The notes: generated by a model from the sequence alone, not told the origin. DNA of 64,000 bases from Dolichospermum flos-aquae CCAP 1403/13F (GCF_012516395.1 NZ_CP051206.1:4903334-4967333); one strand, 5' to 3'. Counted from the first letter of the stretch, positions 1-8,560 are shown. Made by a program: numbers and translations.

Positions 1-656
1 AACCGAATTGAGATAATACTTCTTTGTTGGGCTTTACGAAAATTCTTAACTACATTTTGTTCAGATTCTGGATCTAATTCTACTTGTAGCCGCGTAATTG
101 TGCTTAAAATTGAACGAGGTAAAATACCTGTAGTATTGGCTTTTCCTCTAGATATATTTTGGCTAACTTTCCGTGATGTTTTTGGTGTAAATTGTGGAGA
201 ATTAACTAAATCTGTGGGGGGTTCAACAGGTTGAGGATGGGAATTTCTATAATTTGTATCTATATCATTATTAGTGTATTTAGATGTAATTTGATCAATG
301 AATTCTAGTTTCTCTAAAATTGATGCTGGGCTAGAATATTCTATCCCCACTTTCATAGCAGCTTTTTGTTTGGATTCATTCGCAAACCACCGACTGGCTT
401 TGAATTCCGTCAGCCGCATTTGTACAGTTTTTAATAACTTTTGCAAATCTCCTTGAAAATAATCCATGACGCTGGTGCTGTGCATGGTAAATTCGGAGTC
501 TATTTTGTTACCATTGAAGTGTTTATCTTCAATTTCCTTAATTTGTATAGCCGCTTGATAAGCTGTATCTAAAGAACGTTCTGGTGTCAGTAGATACCAT
601 CTGTAAGCAGCTAGTAAAAAGGGGTATATTTTTTGGCTAAACACGGTATTTTTCAT
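1..656 (-). CDS. pxcA: Proton extrusion protein PxcA, N-terminal part (runs off window)
   Basis: Not in any complete reading frame because it runs off the left edge; I translated it by hand. The reverse strand is open for 218 codons from the ATG at 656. It begins MKNTVFSQKIYPFLLAAYRW, followed by TPERSLDTAYQAA and then EDKHFNGNKI, which I recognise as the conserved N-terminus of cyanobacterial PxcA (CotA/CemA family). The family consists of inner-membrane proteins needed for light-induced, Na+-dependent proton extrusion. The membrane-spanning C-terminal half lies outside the window. A Ser/Thr/Asn-rich linker occupies roughly residues 130-185. It is divergent from the gene at 715, and the 58-bp gap must hold both promoters. 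Confidence 0.85.
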   Translation of the reverse strand, partial: MKNTVFSQKIYPFLLAAYRWYLLTPERSLDTAYQAAIQIKEIEDKHFNGNKIDSEFTMHSTSVMDYFQGDLQKLLKTVQMRLTEFKASRWFANESKQKAAMKVGIEYSSPASILEKLEFIDQITSKYTNNDIDTNYRNSHPQPVEPPTDLVNSPQFTPKTSRKVSQNISRGKANTTGILPRSILSTITRLQVELDPESEQNVVKNFRKAQQRSIISIR

Positions 657-714
657 CGAGACAATTATTTGGCATTATTTACTAAATTCTTAAACTTAAG
701 TTAACGCAAAAAGA

Positions 715-2907
715 ATGATTTCTGATTCCCTTTGGATTTTTGGTACTAGTCGTAGTGGTAAAACTACTCGCTTGGTAAACCAGTTTAGTGCTTGGTTGCA
801 AATTGATAGTCAAGTACCTGATTTATTTTATAATAAAAATATTCACAATTCCCAACCTCAACCTATAGATTCAAAGGTGAATTTACACCAAAAAGAACTA
901 GGTATTTTATTGTTAGCTGCTAATGATGATAACCGCAGGGAATTAGCTGATAGAGTTACCACTTTAACATTAGGAAAATATCCTATTCGCGTTAAAACAG
1001 CTTTGGGTTTTTTCCAAGATGAGGTGATTTTATTTTGGCCGTTACTAATTGATTTGTTGTCAATTAAAGCTCAATTTCCCGTCAGATTACGCCCAGAAAC
1101 GGAACAAGAATTGGCGACAAAACTCTGGAGTTGTCAGCTAGATTCAGAGGTTTTGCGGCGTGTAGGGATGAATGAAAATCGTTTGGTCAGACGTATCCTG
1201 GATTTATGGCAATTAGCAGCTTATAGCGGTGTACCCTGTGAAGACATTCCTAAAATATTGCACAGTGGTTTAGAAGATAGTTCTATCAATTTAGAACCAC
1301 AGTTTTTGGGTTCTTTACTACTAAATTGGCGGAATTGGTGTTTAGAACGGGGGTTATTGACTTATGCGCTAATTACTGAACTGTATCACCAAAAATTATT
1401 AACTAATAGTAGCTATCAGGAACATCTAAAACAACGCTATCAGGGCATCATAGCAGATGATGTAGATGATTATCCGGCGATCGCTGCTAACTTATTTGAA
1501 TTTTTATTAGATGCTGGGGCTGTGGGCGCGTTTAGCTACAATTCCCATGGGAAGGTACGCTGGGGTTTAGGTGCAGATCCTGAGTATTTAGCCAGATTAT
1601 CTGCCCGTTGTCAAGTAGAAAATTTAACCTCACAACCTAAGAATAGTTTGGGTTATTCTCTCACCAGTCAAATGGTAGAATTGGTAACACAGCCCATGAC
1701 AATGTTACGTTTACCAAGTTATGTCCAGCCTATTCAAACCACTTCCCGCGCCCAGCTATTACGCCAAACAGCCGAGATGATTATTGATGGGGTTAAATCC
1801 GGGGAAGTGGCGGCGGATGAAGTAGCGATTATTGCACCGGGTTTAGATGCGATCGCTCGTTATACCTTGGTAGAAATATTAACTAAACAAAATATCGAAG
1901 TTGCATCTCTCAACGAACAACGCCCTTTAATCAGTTCCTCGGTAGTCAGAGCATTACTTACCCTCATGGCTCTAGTTTACCCCGGTTTAGGACGGTTAGT
2001 AGATAGGGATGCGGTGGCGGAAATGTTGGTGGTTTTGAGTCAATATCAAACTCAAAATGGAGAGGAAAAAGAATTCCATCATTCTAAAATAGATCCAGTG
2101 CGGGCTGGGTTAATCGCCGATGCTTGTTTTGTTCCCCACCCCGACACACCCAATTTATTACCCGTGAAAACCTTTGAACGCTGGGATAGAATTGGCTATA
2201 TTGCCACTCAGTCCTATGAAAAAATATTACAATGGATTCAAGCACAACGGGAGCAATATCATCAGCGCCTTCTCCTCACACCTATTTTTTTCTTGTACCA
2301 AGCTATTCAAGACTTTGTGTGTAATGATAAGAACCCTTCATATCAAGAATTAGCAGCATTAAGAGAATTATTAGAAACAGCCCAACATTATTGGGAAATA
2401 GACACCCGCTTAAAACAAACCGATCCTCTATTTCTTTCGCTGCATACACCAGAAACTCTCAGTATTACCATTATTGATAGCGATAGCGTGGCGATAGCCA
2501 TATTTATTCAACTGCTGCGACGGGGGACAATTACTGCAAATCCCTATCCTATCCGTCCCATTGGTAGCAGTAGAAAGGCTGTAACTTTAGCAACTATATT
2601 TCAATACCGAGCGAGTCGCAAAAATCACCGTTGGCATTTTTGGTTAGATATTGGTTCACCGCTATGGGCTAAAGGTGGTGCGGCGACTTTATTTGGTGCT
2701 ACTTTATTTTTACAGGATAGGTTAGGACAACCTTGGACAGCAGCAGATGAAGAATTAGCGGAAGAAGAAAGATTACAAAGAATTGTCGCTGATTTGCTGG
2801 CGCGGGTGTCTGATAAATTGTATTTGTGTCACAGTGATTTGGCTGTCAATGGACAGGAACAAATTGGACCTTTATTACCTTTAGTTCATGCTTGTGAAGT
2901 GGTGTAA
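715..2907 (+). CDS. P-loop, SF1/UvrD-like helicase-related protein (often called recombinase family protein in cyanobacteria)
   Basis: 730 residues starting at ATG 715. A Walker A motif, GTSRSGKTT, lies at residues 10-18. Near residues 350-420 there is a block (EVAIIAPGLDAIARYTLVEI) resembling the 2A domain of UvrD/AddB-type superfamily 1 helicases, followed by an all-helical C-terminus. No RecB-type nuclease motif is evident. The likely role is DNA repair or recombination, but this rests only on domain resemblance; the substrate and partners are unknown. It ends at a strong bidirectional hairpin (2940-2959), so it is probably monocistronic. Codon use looks like the neighbouring core genes. 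Confidence 0.7.
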   Translation: MISDSLWIFGTSRSGKTTRLVNQFSAWLQIDSQVPDLFYNKNIHNSQPQPIDSKVNLHQKELGILLLAANDDNRRELADRVTTLTLGKYPIRVKTALGFFQDEVILFWPLLIDLLSIKAQFPVRLRPETEQELATKLWSCQLDSEVLRRVGMNENRLVRRILDLWQLAAYSGVPCEDIPKILHSGLEDSSINLEPQFLGSLLLNWRNWCLERGLLTYALITELYHQKLLTNSSYQEHLKQRYQGIIADDVDDYPAIAANLFEFLLDAGAVGAFSYNSHGKVRWGLGADPEYLARLSARCQVENLTSQPKNSLGYSLTSQMVELVTQPMTMLRLPSYVQPIQTTSRAQLLRQTAEMIIDGVKSGEVAADEVAIIAPGLDAIARYTLVEILTKQNIEVASLNEQRPLISSSVVRALLTLMALVYPGLGRLVDRDAVAEMLVVLSQYQTQNGEEKEFHHSKIDPVRAGLIADACFVPHPDTPNLLPVKTFERWDRIGYIATQSYEKILQWIQAQREQYHQRLLLTPIFFLYQAIQDFVCNDKNPSYQELAALRELLETAQHYWEIDTRLKQTDPLFLSLHTPETLSITIIDSDSVAIAIFIQLLRRGTITANPYPIRPIGSSRKAVTLATIFQYRASRKNHRWHFWLDIGSPLWAKGGAATLFGATLFLQDRLGQPWTAADEELAEEERLQRIVADLLARVSDKLYLCHSDLAVNGQEQIGPLLPLVHACEVV

Positions 2908-2939
2908 ATAATTGGCAATTTCCATAACTATAAATAAAA

Positions 2940-2959
2940 CCTCTATGGAATTATAGAGG
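2940..2959. terminator. Bidirectional rho-independent terminator
   Basis: A 7-bp perfect stem CCTCTAT/ATAGAGG with loop GGAATT is followed by CTTTTTATTT on the + strand and by a T-rich run (GTTTTATTT) on the - strand. It lies between convergent genes ending at 2907 (+) and 3008 (-), so it can serve both. Confidence 0.75.
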
Positions 2960-3007
2960 CTTTTTATTTAAAATCTATTTACCGACTCTTAGCTTTTCAT
3001 TGCTTTT

Positions 3008-3403
3008 TTAGCAATCCCCATTTCCACCATTCCCACCTCCATTATAAGAGCTAAGATCAGTAGGAATTATCTTAGTTCCTGATTGATTTAAACTGAATGT
3101 ACCGGAAGGATCTGCTTTGAATACTGCGGGGCTAATTCCGGAACTTCCTGCTGAAGAATTATACAAAAGAAACTCTCCTGGATAAGTGCCGCTTTCTCCC
3201 GGTTTTAAAGTTTGTTGTTGTAGGGGTGACTTCTCCCCAAAATTATAAAAAATCCTCGGTGCTTCTGTATTATTTTTAAGTGTAAATCCTCCAGCAATAT
3301 TAGAAGCTTGTTCCGAACTTAATTCCGATAAACAATTTTCATCAAAAGCGTTTAAAGAAGTATCTTTTTTTGTCTGGGAAGTCGTCAAATTTGCTTGCAA
3401 CAT
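3008..3403 (-). CDS. Double-glycine leader peptide protein (bacteriocin/RiPP-like precursor)
   Basis: 131 residues. The first 39 form a typical double-glycine leader: a polar helix with LSELSSEQASNIAGG, ending in Gly-Gly at 38-39. This is the signal processed by C39-peptidase ABC exporters. The remaining about 92 residues are Ser/Gly/Asn/Pro-rich and end in a short glycine run with a terminal Cys (NGGGNGGNGDC). Start ATG 3403 has GGAG about 10 nt upstream. I do not recognise the mature part. No maturation enzyme or complete exporter gene lies nearby; the only related item is an ABC-exporter fragment 40 kb away. It could be a secreted bacteriocin-like peptide or a non-toxic secreted protein using the same export route. 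Confidence 0.65.
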   Translation of the reverse strand: MLQANLTTSQTKKDTSLNAFDENCLSELSSEQASNIAGGFTLKNNTEAPRIFYNFGEKSPLQQQTLKPGESGTYPGEFLLYNSSAGSSGISPAVFKADPSGTFSLNQSGTKIIPTDLSSYNGGGNGGNGDC

Positions 3404-4000
3404 AATCTTATATCTCCAAAATAAAATAGTTGGAATTAACCTGCTATAAACAGATTATGCTTTAATAAAAGTAATTTAATTAATCCTGAGTTAGATATTT
3501 TAAATTAACCCTAAGATAGATGACTGACATTAATATGATGAGAGATAGTCAGTTTCCTGACCTAGAACAATTGCTTTTCAAGATAGGTTTTAAGAAAGTA
3601 CCAACAATAGGCTCTCAACCTTATTATTAAGATATAATTATTTAAAATCATCCCCTACTGAAAAACTTGAAATTCAAACTATGAAAATAAAAGTCATTAT
3701 TCACAAAGAAGAAACTCAAATTCTTCTTTTTGGTTATTTATATTTTTTGGTATTTTGATTTCATTCAGACTCATTTTCTCATTTTCTCTTCTAAATTTAT
3801 TGTCAATACCTTATTAACAGGATTTACGCAACTTTATATTTAAGCTATTTCTGTTACTTATTACACTTATGTCTGTACTAGAAAATGAAGTGCGGAATGT
3901 GGGTAGTAAGAAAATAGGGAACAAAAAAATTCTCGGCTTTTTTTGACAAGACAGTGGAGAGTTTTACCGTATGCTATATTACTAGGGAAATAATCGGAGT
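3404..4000. other. AT-rich spacer, promoter region for the EACC1-caspase pair
   Basis: About 600 bp without a supported gene. A TTGACA box at 3943-3948 and TATGCT at 3970-3975 are 21 bp apart, too wide for a confident sigma-70 promoter. A 31-codon frame at 3536-3631 (+) has no family resemblance or clear ribosome site, so I do not call it. Confidence 0.3.
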
Positions 4001-4408
4001 GTGGTGGTGAATATGACAGATGATTACACAATTCAATTTACTTTTGCTGTTAATGACCCAGAATTAGATGATGACAGACGGCTAAAAATAGCAAGTAAGT
4101 TGCTGCGGGAATTACGAGATTCCGACGAAGTGGAAAAAGCAGACCGTGCTGAAGATCTTAACCCAGAAGCAGGAAGTAAGCCAGGTTTTGCAACTTTGAT
4201 CGGAGTGCTGACAGCACAAGTCAGTATGAAAAATATTAAAACATTTTTAGCCTTTTTGGGCGATCGCTTGGGAGACAAACCCATCGAACTGACTGTCAAA
4301 GTCGGTGATAAAGAAGTCAGTATCAAAGCCAAAAGCCGCCAAGAACTGCTAGAAAGCGAAAAAATAGCAAAAGACCTATTAGCCGCAATGGGTGGTGACA
4401 ATGGCTAA
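4001..4408 (+). CDS. Effector-associated constant component 1 (EACC1)-like protein
   Basis: A small acidic protein (135 residues from GTG 4001, 131 from ATG 4013). The leader reads gtg-gtg-gtg-aat-atg. GGAG at 3996-3999 is best spaced for GTG 4007 and still usable for ATG 4013, so the exact start is open. The sequence (a beta-rich start with IQFTFAV, a helical Leu/Glu segment, then IELTVKVGDKEVSIKAKSRQ) matches the EACC1-type proteins that precede caspase, FGE or NTPase effectors in bacterial conflict systems. That is family knowledge, not an experiment. Its stop overlaps the next gene's ATG by 8 bp (ATGGCTAA), so the two are translationally coupled and probably act together. Confidence 0.65.
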   Translation: MVVNMTDDYTIQFTFAVNDPELDDDRRLKIASKLLRELRDSDEVEKADRAEDLNPEAGSKPGFATLIGVLTAQVSMKNIKTFLAFLGDRLGDKPIELTVKVGDKEVSIKAKSRQELLESEKIAKDLLAAMGGDNG

Positions 4409-6377
4409 AAAAATGGCTCTACTGATTGGAGTCAGTGAATATGGTGCAGGTATCCCACCCCTATTATCTGCACTCAATGATGTCCAGGCTATGGAACGAG
4501 TTTTGCGAAATCCCAACTTGGGAAATTTTGCACAGGTAGAACGGCTGCTGAATCCTGATTCAGTAGCTATGAGAATAGCAATTCAAAAGCTGTTTAAGAA
4601 TGCAGGTAAAGAAGATTTATTATTATTCTTTTTTTCTGGACATGGAATTACTAATGATGATAATCATCTCTATTTAGCAACTCGCAACACAGCAAAAGAT
4701 AACTTTGAAGCCACTGCTGTAGATGCAAATTTTATTCAAACACAATCAAAAAGTTGTTATTCCAAACGACAAGTTTTAATTTTAGATGCTTGTTACAGTG
4801 GTGCTTTTGCTAATGGTTGGCACACAAAAAGTATTGGAGTAGATATCAAAAAGCAATTAGGTGCAGAAGGACGAGTTGTGCTGACATCTTCTGGTGCAAC
4901 TCAAACTTCCTTTGCACAAGAAGGTGCAACACTTTCCCTCTATACTCAATATTTAGTTGAGGGAATTGAGACAGGTGCAGCAGATACAGATAACGATGGC
5001 AATATTCATGTCCAAGAACTACACACTTACGCTAAATCAAAAGTCCAAGCGGTGAAGCCTAACATGACACCGGATATCATTCTGGACAAGGAAGGATACA
5101 ATATTTTATTGGCCTATGCTCCCAAAAATCCAGAAGCAGAGTATCGCAAATTGGTTGAACAATATGCTAAAAATGGTGGACTTAAAAGAATTGCTATTGA
5201 AGTTTTAAAAGCAAAACGGAAAACTTTGGTAATTACAAATGCAAAAGCCGAGGAAATAGAAACGGAAGTTTTAGAACCTTTTCGGAGACGATTAATAAAT
5301 TTGCAAAGTTATAAACAATATTTTGCAGAAGAAGTTGAGCAACAATATCCTCTAGATGAACATACTTTGAAGATATTAAAAGATTATCAACAAGATGTTT
5401 TAGGTTTTAGAGATGAGGATGTAGCATCAATTGAGTTAGAAATTACATCCGTTAAAGAAGCAGAATATCAAAAACAGCTTCAGATACAAAAGCAGCAAGA
5501 AAAGGAAGCATTGCAACTTCAGCAACAAACAAAAGCATTATCACAATTACGATTGCAGCAAGAAGCAGAAAGATTGCACCGCCAGCAAGAAGCAGAAGCA
5601 GCCGAACAACTAAGATTGCGGCAAGAAGCAGAAAGATTGCAACGCCAGCGAGAAGCAGAAGCAGAAAAAAATAAATCTAGTTATCAGTTAAAGACTTTTC
5701 AGTTTGAAACTGCTCAGATAACTTTAAAAAGCTCAATGCTTGGTTTGGTAAAAACACCGGAGATTAAACGTATTGCCAAAAGCGCCGAGTATTTTACCCA
5801 AGACTTAGGAAATGGTGTATTACTGGAAATGGTACATATTCCTGGAGGGACTTTTCTTATGGGTTCTCCAGAAAATGAGAAAGACCGAAATTCTTCCGAA
5901 AGTCCACAACATCAAGTTACCGTTCCTTCGTTCTTTATGGGTAAATATCCAGTCACTCAAAAACAATGGCGACTTGTAGCTGCTTTACCCAAGATTAAGA
6001 TTGATTTAGAATCTGATCCATCGAACTTTAAAGGTGATGGTTCGACTTCGCTCACCAACAATCTGCCGATTGAGTGTGTATCGTGGAATCATGCTCAAGA
6101 ATTTTGCGCCAGACTTTCCTGCAAGACAAATAAGACCTATCGTTTACCTAGTGAAGCCGAATGGGAATATGCTTGTCGCGGGGGAACAACCACACCATTT
6201 TATTTTGGGGAAACAATTTCCACAGAATTGGCAAATTATGATGGTAACTACACCTATGGTGGTGGTGCAAAAGGAGAATATCGAGAGAAAACCACAGAGG
6301 TAGGAAAATTTCCTGCTAACCCTTGCGGTTTATACGATATGTGTGGTAATGTATGGGAATGGTGCGAAGATGAGTAG
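4401..6377 (+). CDS. Caspase-like peptidase (C14) with coiled coil and interrupted FGE-sulfatase domain
   Basis: From ATG 4401 this encodes 658 residues. Residues 1-240 are a caspase-fold peptidase with the His-Cys dyad visible (His81 in FFFSGHG, Cys131 in LILDACYSG). A helical linker follows, then a Gln/Glu/Arg coiled coil with repeated QEAERLHRQ-like units (about 350-430). From about residue 470 comes a formylglycine-generating-enzyme/C-type-lectin fold domain (IPGGTFLMGS, RLPSEAEWEYACRGG, GLYDMCGNVWEWCEDE). The frame stops at TAG 6375-6377, where the family has Trp, and the same frame stays open to 6578. Caspase-FGE proteins are thought to be target-activated suicide effectors in cyanobacteria. 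As written the effector lacks its ligand-binding C-terminus: a recent nonsense mutation, read-through or a sequencing error. Confidence 0.85.
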   Translation: MAKKMALLIGVSEYGAGIPPLLSALNDVQAMERVLRNPNLGNFAQVERLLNPDSVAMRIAIQKLFKNAGKEDLLLFFFSGHGITNDDNHLYLATRNTAKDNFEATAVDANFIQTQSKSCYSKRQVLILDACYSGAFANGWHTKSIGVDIKKQLGAEGRVVLTSSGATQTSFAQEGATLSLYTQYLVEGIETGAADTDNDGNIHVQELHTYAKSKVQAVKPNMTPDIILDKEGYNILLAYAPKNPEAEYRKLVEQYAKNGGLKRIAIEVLKAKRKTLVITNAKAEEIETEVLEPFRRRLINLQSYKQYFAEEVEQQYPLDEHTLKILKDYQQDVLGFRDEDVASIELEITSVKEAEYQKQLQIQKQQEKEALQLQQQTKALSQLRLQQEAERLHRQQEAEAAEQLRLRQEAERLQRQREAEAEKNKSSYQLKTFQFETAQITLKSSMLGLVKTPEIKRIAKSAEYFTQDLGNGVLLEMVHIPGGTFLMGSPENEKDRNSSESPQHQVTVPSFFMGKYPVTQKQWRLVAALPKIKIDLESDPSNFKGDGSTSLTNNLPIECVSWNHAQEFCARLSCKTNKTYRLPSEAEWEYACRGGTTTPFYFGETISTELANYDGNYTYGGGAKGEYREKTTEVGKFPANPCGLYDMCGNVWEWCEDE

Positions 6378-6578
6378 CACGGAAATTATATAAATGCTCC
6401 CGCTGATGGTAGTGCGTGGTCAAATGGTAGCAATAATTACATGAGTCTGCGGGGCGGGTCTTGGATCTACCCTCCTCAATTCTGCCGTTCCGCGTCTCGC
6501 CCCTTCAACTCCCGCGACAACCGCTTCAACCTTATTGGTTTTCGTGTTGTCTGCGTTGTTGGGAGAATTCTTCAGTAG
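6378..6578 (+). other. In-frame continuation of the FGE domain; DGR variable-region-like C-terminus
   Basis: After the TAG, 66 codons continue in the same frame (HGNYINAPADG..., then LRGGSW) and end at TAG 6576-6578 with GFRVVCVVGRILQ. From about 6448 to 6560 the invariant scaffold is RGGSW, CRSA, R, RDNR, IGFRVVC. The codons in between are largely NNC-type (ATC, TAC, TTC, TTC, AAC, TCC, AAC, TTC, AAC). That pattern is expected where AAC codons of a template repeat were diversified at adenines by a DGR, a system whose targets commonly are C-type-lectin/FGE folds. No template repeat or reverse transcriptase was seen in this window, so any DGR would act from elsewhere. Confidence 0.6.
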
Positions 6579-6747
6579 CCCTTTATACTTTTCCCCTCTT
6601 ACACTTTGCGCTCTTGATTTTTCCCTTCCCTAGCGTAACGGAGTGGAGCGATAAAAAATATTTTTTTAGATTTTCGGATGCTTGATGAGTGCTTCGTCCA
6701 TAATACAGAAAACTTTAGATTTAGTCAAGTAGATAATAGCATAGAAT

Positions 6748-6780
6748 AGATCCCCGACTTCTTAAAGAAGTCGGGGATCT
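6748..6780. repeat. Long hairpin repeat (GATCCCCGACTTCTT type)
   Basis: A 16-bp perfect inverted repeat (AGATCCCCGACTTCTT and its complement) around a single A. This is a common interspersed palindrome in Nostocales; a diverged copy is at 25317-25349 and a half-copy near 41857. It sits just upstream of the gene at 6817 and could fold in RNA or terminate upstream transcription. Confidence 0.75.
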
Positions 6781-6816
6781 GGCAACATCTAAGATATCTT
6801 TAAAGTAAACACGAAA

Positions 6817-7725
6817 ATGACCCGCTTTATACACGATCAATTCGCCAAGGACTACTTAGAAGAACTACTCAAACCTTATGGAGAAGTACAAGCAGCCAGT
6901 CAAGTAGCTGGAGAAATCCGAGAAATAGACGTATTGTTTACACCATTTCCCAACCAAACAACCAACGTAGAACTATTAGGATTATTAGGAAAATTAGCCA
7001 CAACACCAGCTATTTTTGAGCCATTTCGCAATCCAGCATCAACAGAAGAAATCTGTGATTGTCTGTTAAAATCATTAGAAGTCAGAGGTGCATTAAGAAG
7101 AGCAGCCAAACGCGAACAAACCAACAAAACAAAAATCGAAATTCCTAAATTGTGGATTCTCACCCCCACAGCCTCAAGAAACATCTTATCAGGATTTAGC
7201 GAGACAACAAAACCAGATTCCTTACCCGGAATATACTATTTAGCAAAATCATTACAGGCCGCAATTGTTGTTATTCATCAATTACCACAAACTCAAGAAA
7301 CACTGTGGTTAAGACTTTTAGGTAGAGGTACAGTCCAAAAACGAGCAATTGATGAATTAGCTGCGTTACCATTAAATCAACCTTACGTCAAAATCACCTT
7401 AGAACTACTCTATAACCTCCAGAAAAACTTAAAAATCAATCAAAGTTCACAAACAGAAGATCAGGAGTTGATTATGCGATTAGCACCACTTTACCAACAA
7501 GATAGAGAACTAGCTAAACAAGAGGGATTACAAGAAGGACTGCAAAAAGAAAAACGTCTAATTATCCGGCAATTAAATCGTCGAATTGAGGAAATTGACT
7601 CATTATTAATTCAAAAAGTTCAAGAGTTAACTGTTGAAAAACTTGAAGAATTAGGAGAAGCTTTGTTAGATTTTACTTCAGTTACAGATTTAGAAACTTG
7701 GCTGCAACATAATTCAATTAATTAG
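6817..7725 (+). CDS. DUF4351-type protein with PD-(D/E)XK-like N-terminus (Rpn/transposase-related)
   Basis: 302 residues beginning MTRFIHDQFAKDYLEELL. The N-terminal half has the EIREIDVLFTPFP strand-D-strand pattern of restriction-like (PD-(D/E)XK) folds. The last 55 residues (RQLNRRIEEIDSLLIQKVQ ... LEELGEALLDF) resemble DUF4351. A charged helical linker (KQEGLQEGLQKEK) joins the two. A paralogue with the same N-terminus lies at 33370-34365. Such families are abundant in cyanobacteria and suspected to be DNA-acting or transposon-related nucleases; activity is unproven. It stands alone, downstream of the long hairpin at 6748. Confidence 0.6.
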   Translation: MTRFIHDQFAKDYLEELLKPYGEVQAASQVAGEIREIDVLFTPFPNQTTNVELLGLLGKLATTPAIFEPFRNPASTEEICDCLLKSLEVRGALRRAAKREQTNKTKIEIPKLWILTPTASRNILSGFSETTKPDSLPGIYYLAKSLQAAIVVIHQLPQTQETLWLRLLGRGTVQKRAIDELAALPLNQPYVKITLELLYNLQKNLKINQSSQTEDQELIMRLAPLYQQDRELAKQEGLQEGLQKEKRLIIRQLNRRIEEIDSLLIQKVQELTVEKLEELGEALLDFTSVTDLETWLQHNSIN

Positions 7726-7779
7726 CTGCAACGTCCTAATTTTTCTGCACTATTAACAATAGCGATCGCTCTGCCCATT

Positions 7780-7852
7780 GTATCTTATTTTCTGGGTAAT
7801 GCTTAGGGTGAAGGATGCGATAGCGAAGCGCTGCTGCAAGCAGTTCGCTATC
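7780..7852. repeat. 73-bp direct repeat, copy A (flanks Uma2 gene)
   Basis: Begins GTATCTTATTTTCTGGGT and ends in a hairpin GATAGCGAA ... TTCGCTATC (7819-7827/7844-7852). It is nearly identical to 8561-8633, differing at about seven positions. Confidence 0.8.
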
Positions 7853-7926
7853 TATCTACCTAACTTAATTATGAGATTTAAAATAGATAATCAAACCAAA
7901 ACATTTGATTAATTAGTTTCCTATAT

Positions 7927-8544
7927 TTAGGTTATAGCACAAACAGACGTAAAGACTTGTTTTGCTGTTAATTGTAAATTGGGAAAGATTGAGGAAACCA
8001 GTTTATCGTTGTTTTGAAACAATCGCTTTTGATATTCGTCTTCTACTAACGTACAAATTGTAATTGTTGGCTGCTTGGTTTTGCCAATATATTCTCTACC
8101 ACCAATGCCTAAATAATCTACAATCCAATATTCAGGAATAGCTAATAGGGCATAATCTTCAACTTTGCGAGCATAATCATTTTGCCAGTTTGTGCTGACA
8201 ACTTCAGCAATTAGTTTAATTGATTTTCCTGATGTAATTACAGGTTCTTGTTGCCATAATGGTTCATTGATTAGTTGTGTTTGGTCTAATATGATCACAT
8301 CGGGACGAAAGGCTGTGTTTGTTCCCAGTAGTTTGATCAAGCAGCGATGGGGGATAAAGTATGGTAAATCATAATGATCAATTTCCACATTCAGTTTTCT
8401 GCCAATGAAAGATGATACCTGTTCATGTGGTCCTGTGGGTTCCATCTCGATTAATTCCCCATCAATAAGTTCATAGGGATAGCTGTCACCATATTGAGTA
8501 ATAAATTCATCAGATGTAATTAATTTTAGGGTTGATTGTACCAT
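7927..8544 (-). CDS. Uma2 family endonuclease (DUF820)
   Basis: 205 residues with the Uma2/DUF820 layout: YELIDGELIEMEPTGPHEQV near the N-terminus, a central FRPDVIILD strand, then LIAEVVSTNWQNDYARKVEDY and IPEYWIVDYLGIGG. The D...E-V-x-S arrangement fits a PD-(D/E)XK nuclease fold. The family is hugely expanded in cyanobacteria and its biological role is not established. The gene is bracketed by 73-bp direct repeats (7780-7852 and 8561-8633), suggesting that gene and repeat were duplicated or moved as a unit. Start ATG 8544 is the only sensible start. Confidence 0.85.
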   Translation of the reverse strand: MVQSTLKLITSDEFITQYGDSYPYELIDGELIEMEPTGPHEQVSSFIGRKLNVEIDHYDLPYFIPHRCLIKLLGTNTAFRPDVIILDQTQLINEPLWQQEPVITSGKSIKLIAEVVSTNWQNDYARKVEDYALLAIPEYWIVDYLGIGGREYIGKTKQPTITICTLVEDEYQKRLFQNNDKLVSSIFPNLQLTAKQVFTSVCAIT

Positions 8545-8560
8545 TATTATTTTTCTAGCT

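Noticed and set aside
3943-3980. Sigma-70 promoter for the EACC1-caspase pair
   Set aside because: TTGACA is perfect, but the nearest TATAAT-like hexamers are 21 or 26 bp away, outside normal spacing.
4033-4401. 122-codon open frame antisense to the EACC1-like gene
   Set aside because: It lies entirely inside the coding region on the other strand, and its Ser/Leu-rich composition is that of a reversed Glu/Lys/Asp-rich gene.
6461-6685. 74-codon frame over the FGE C-terminus and beyond
   Set aside because: It overlaps the in-frame continuation of the FGE domain in another frame, with no ribosome site and a composition of translated pyrimidine tracts.
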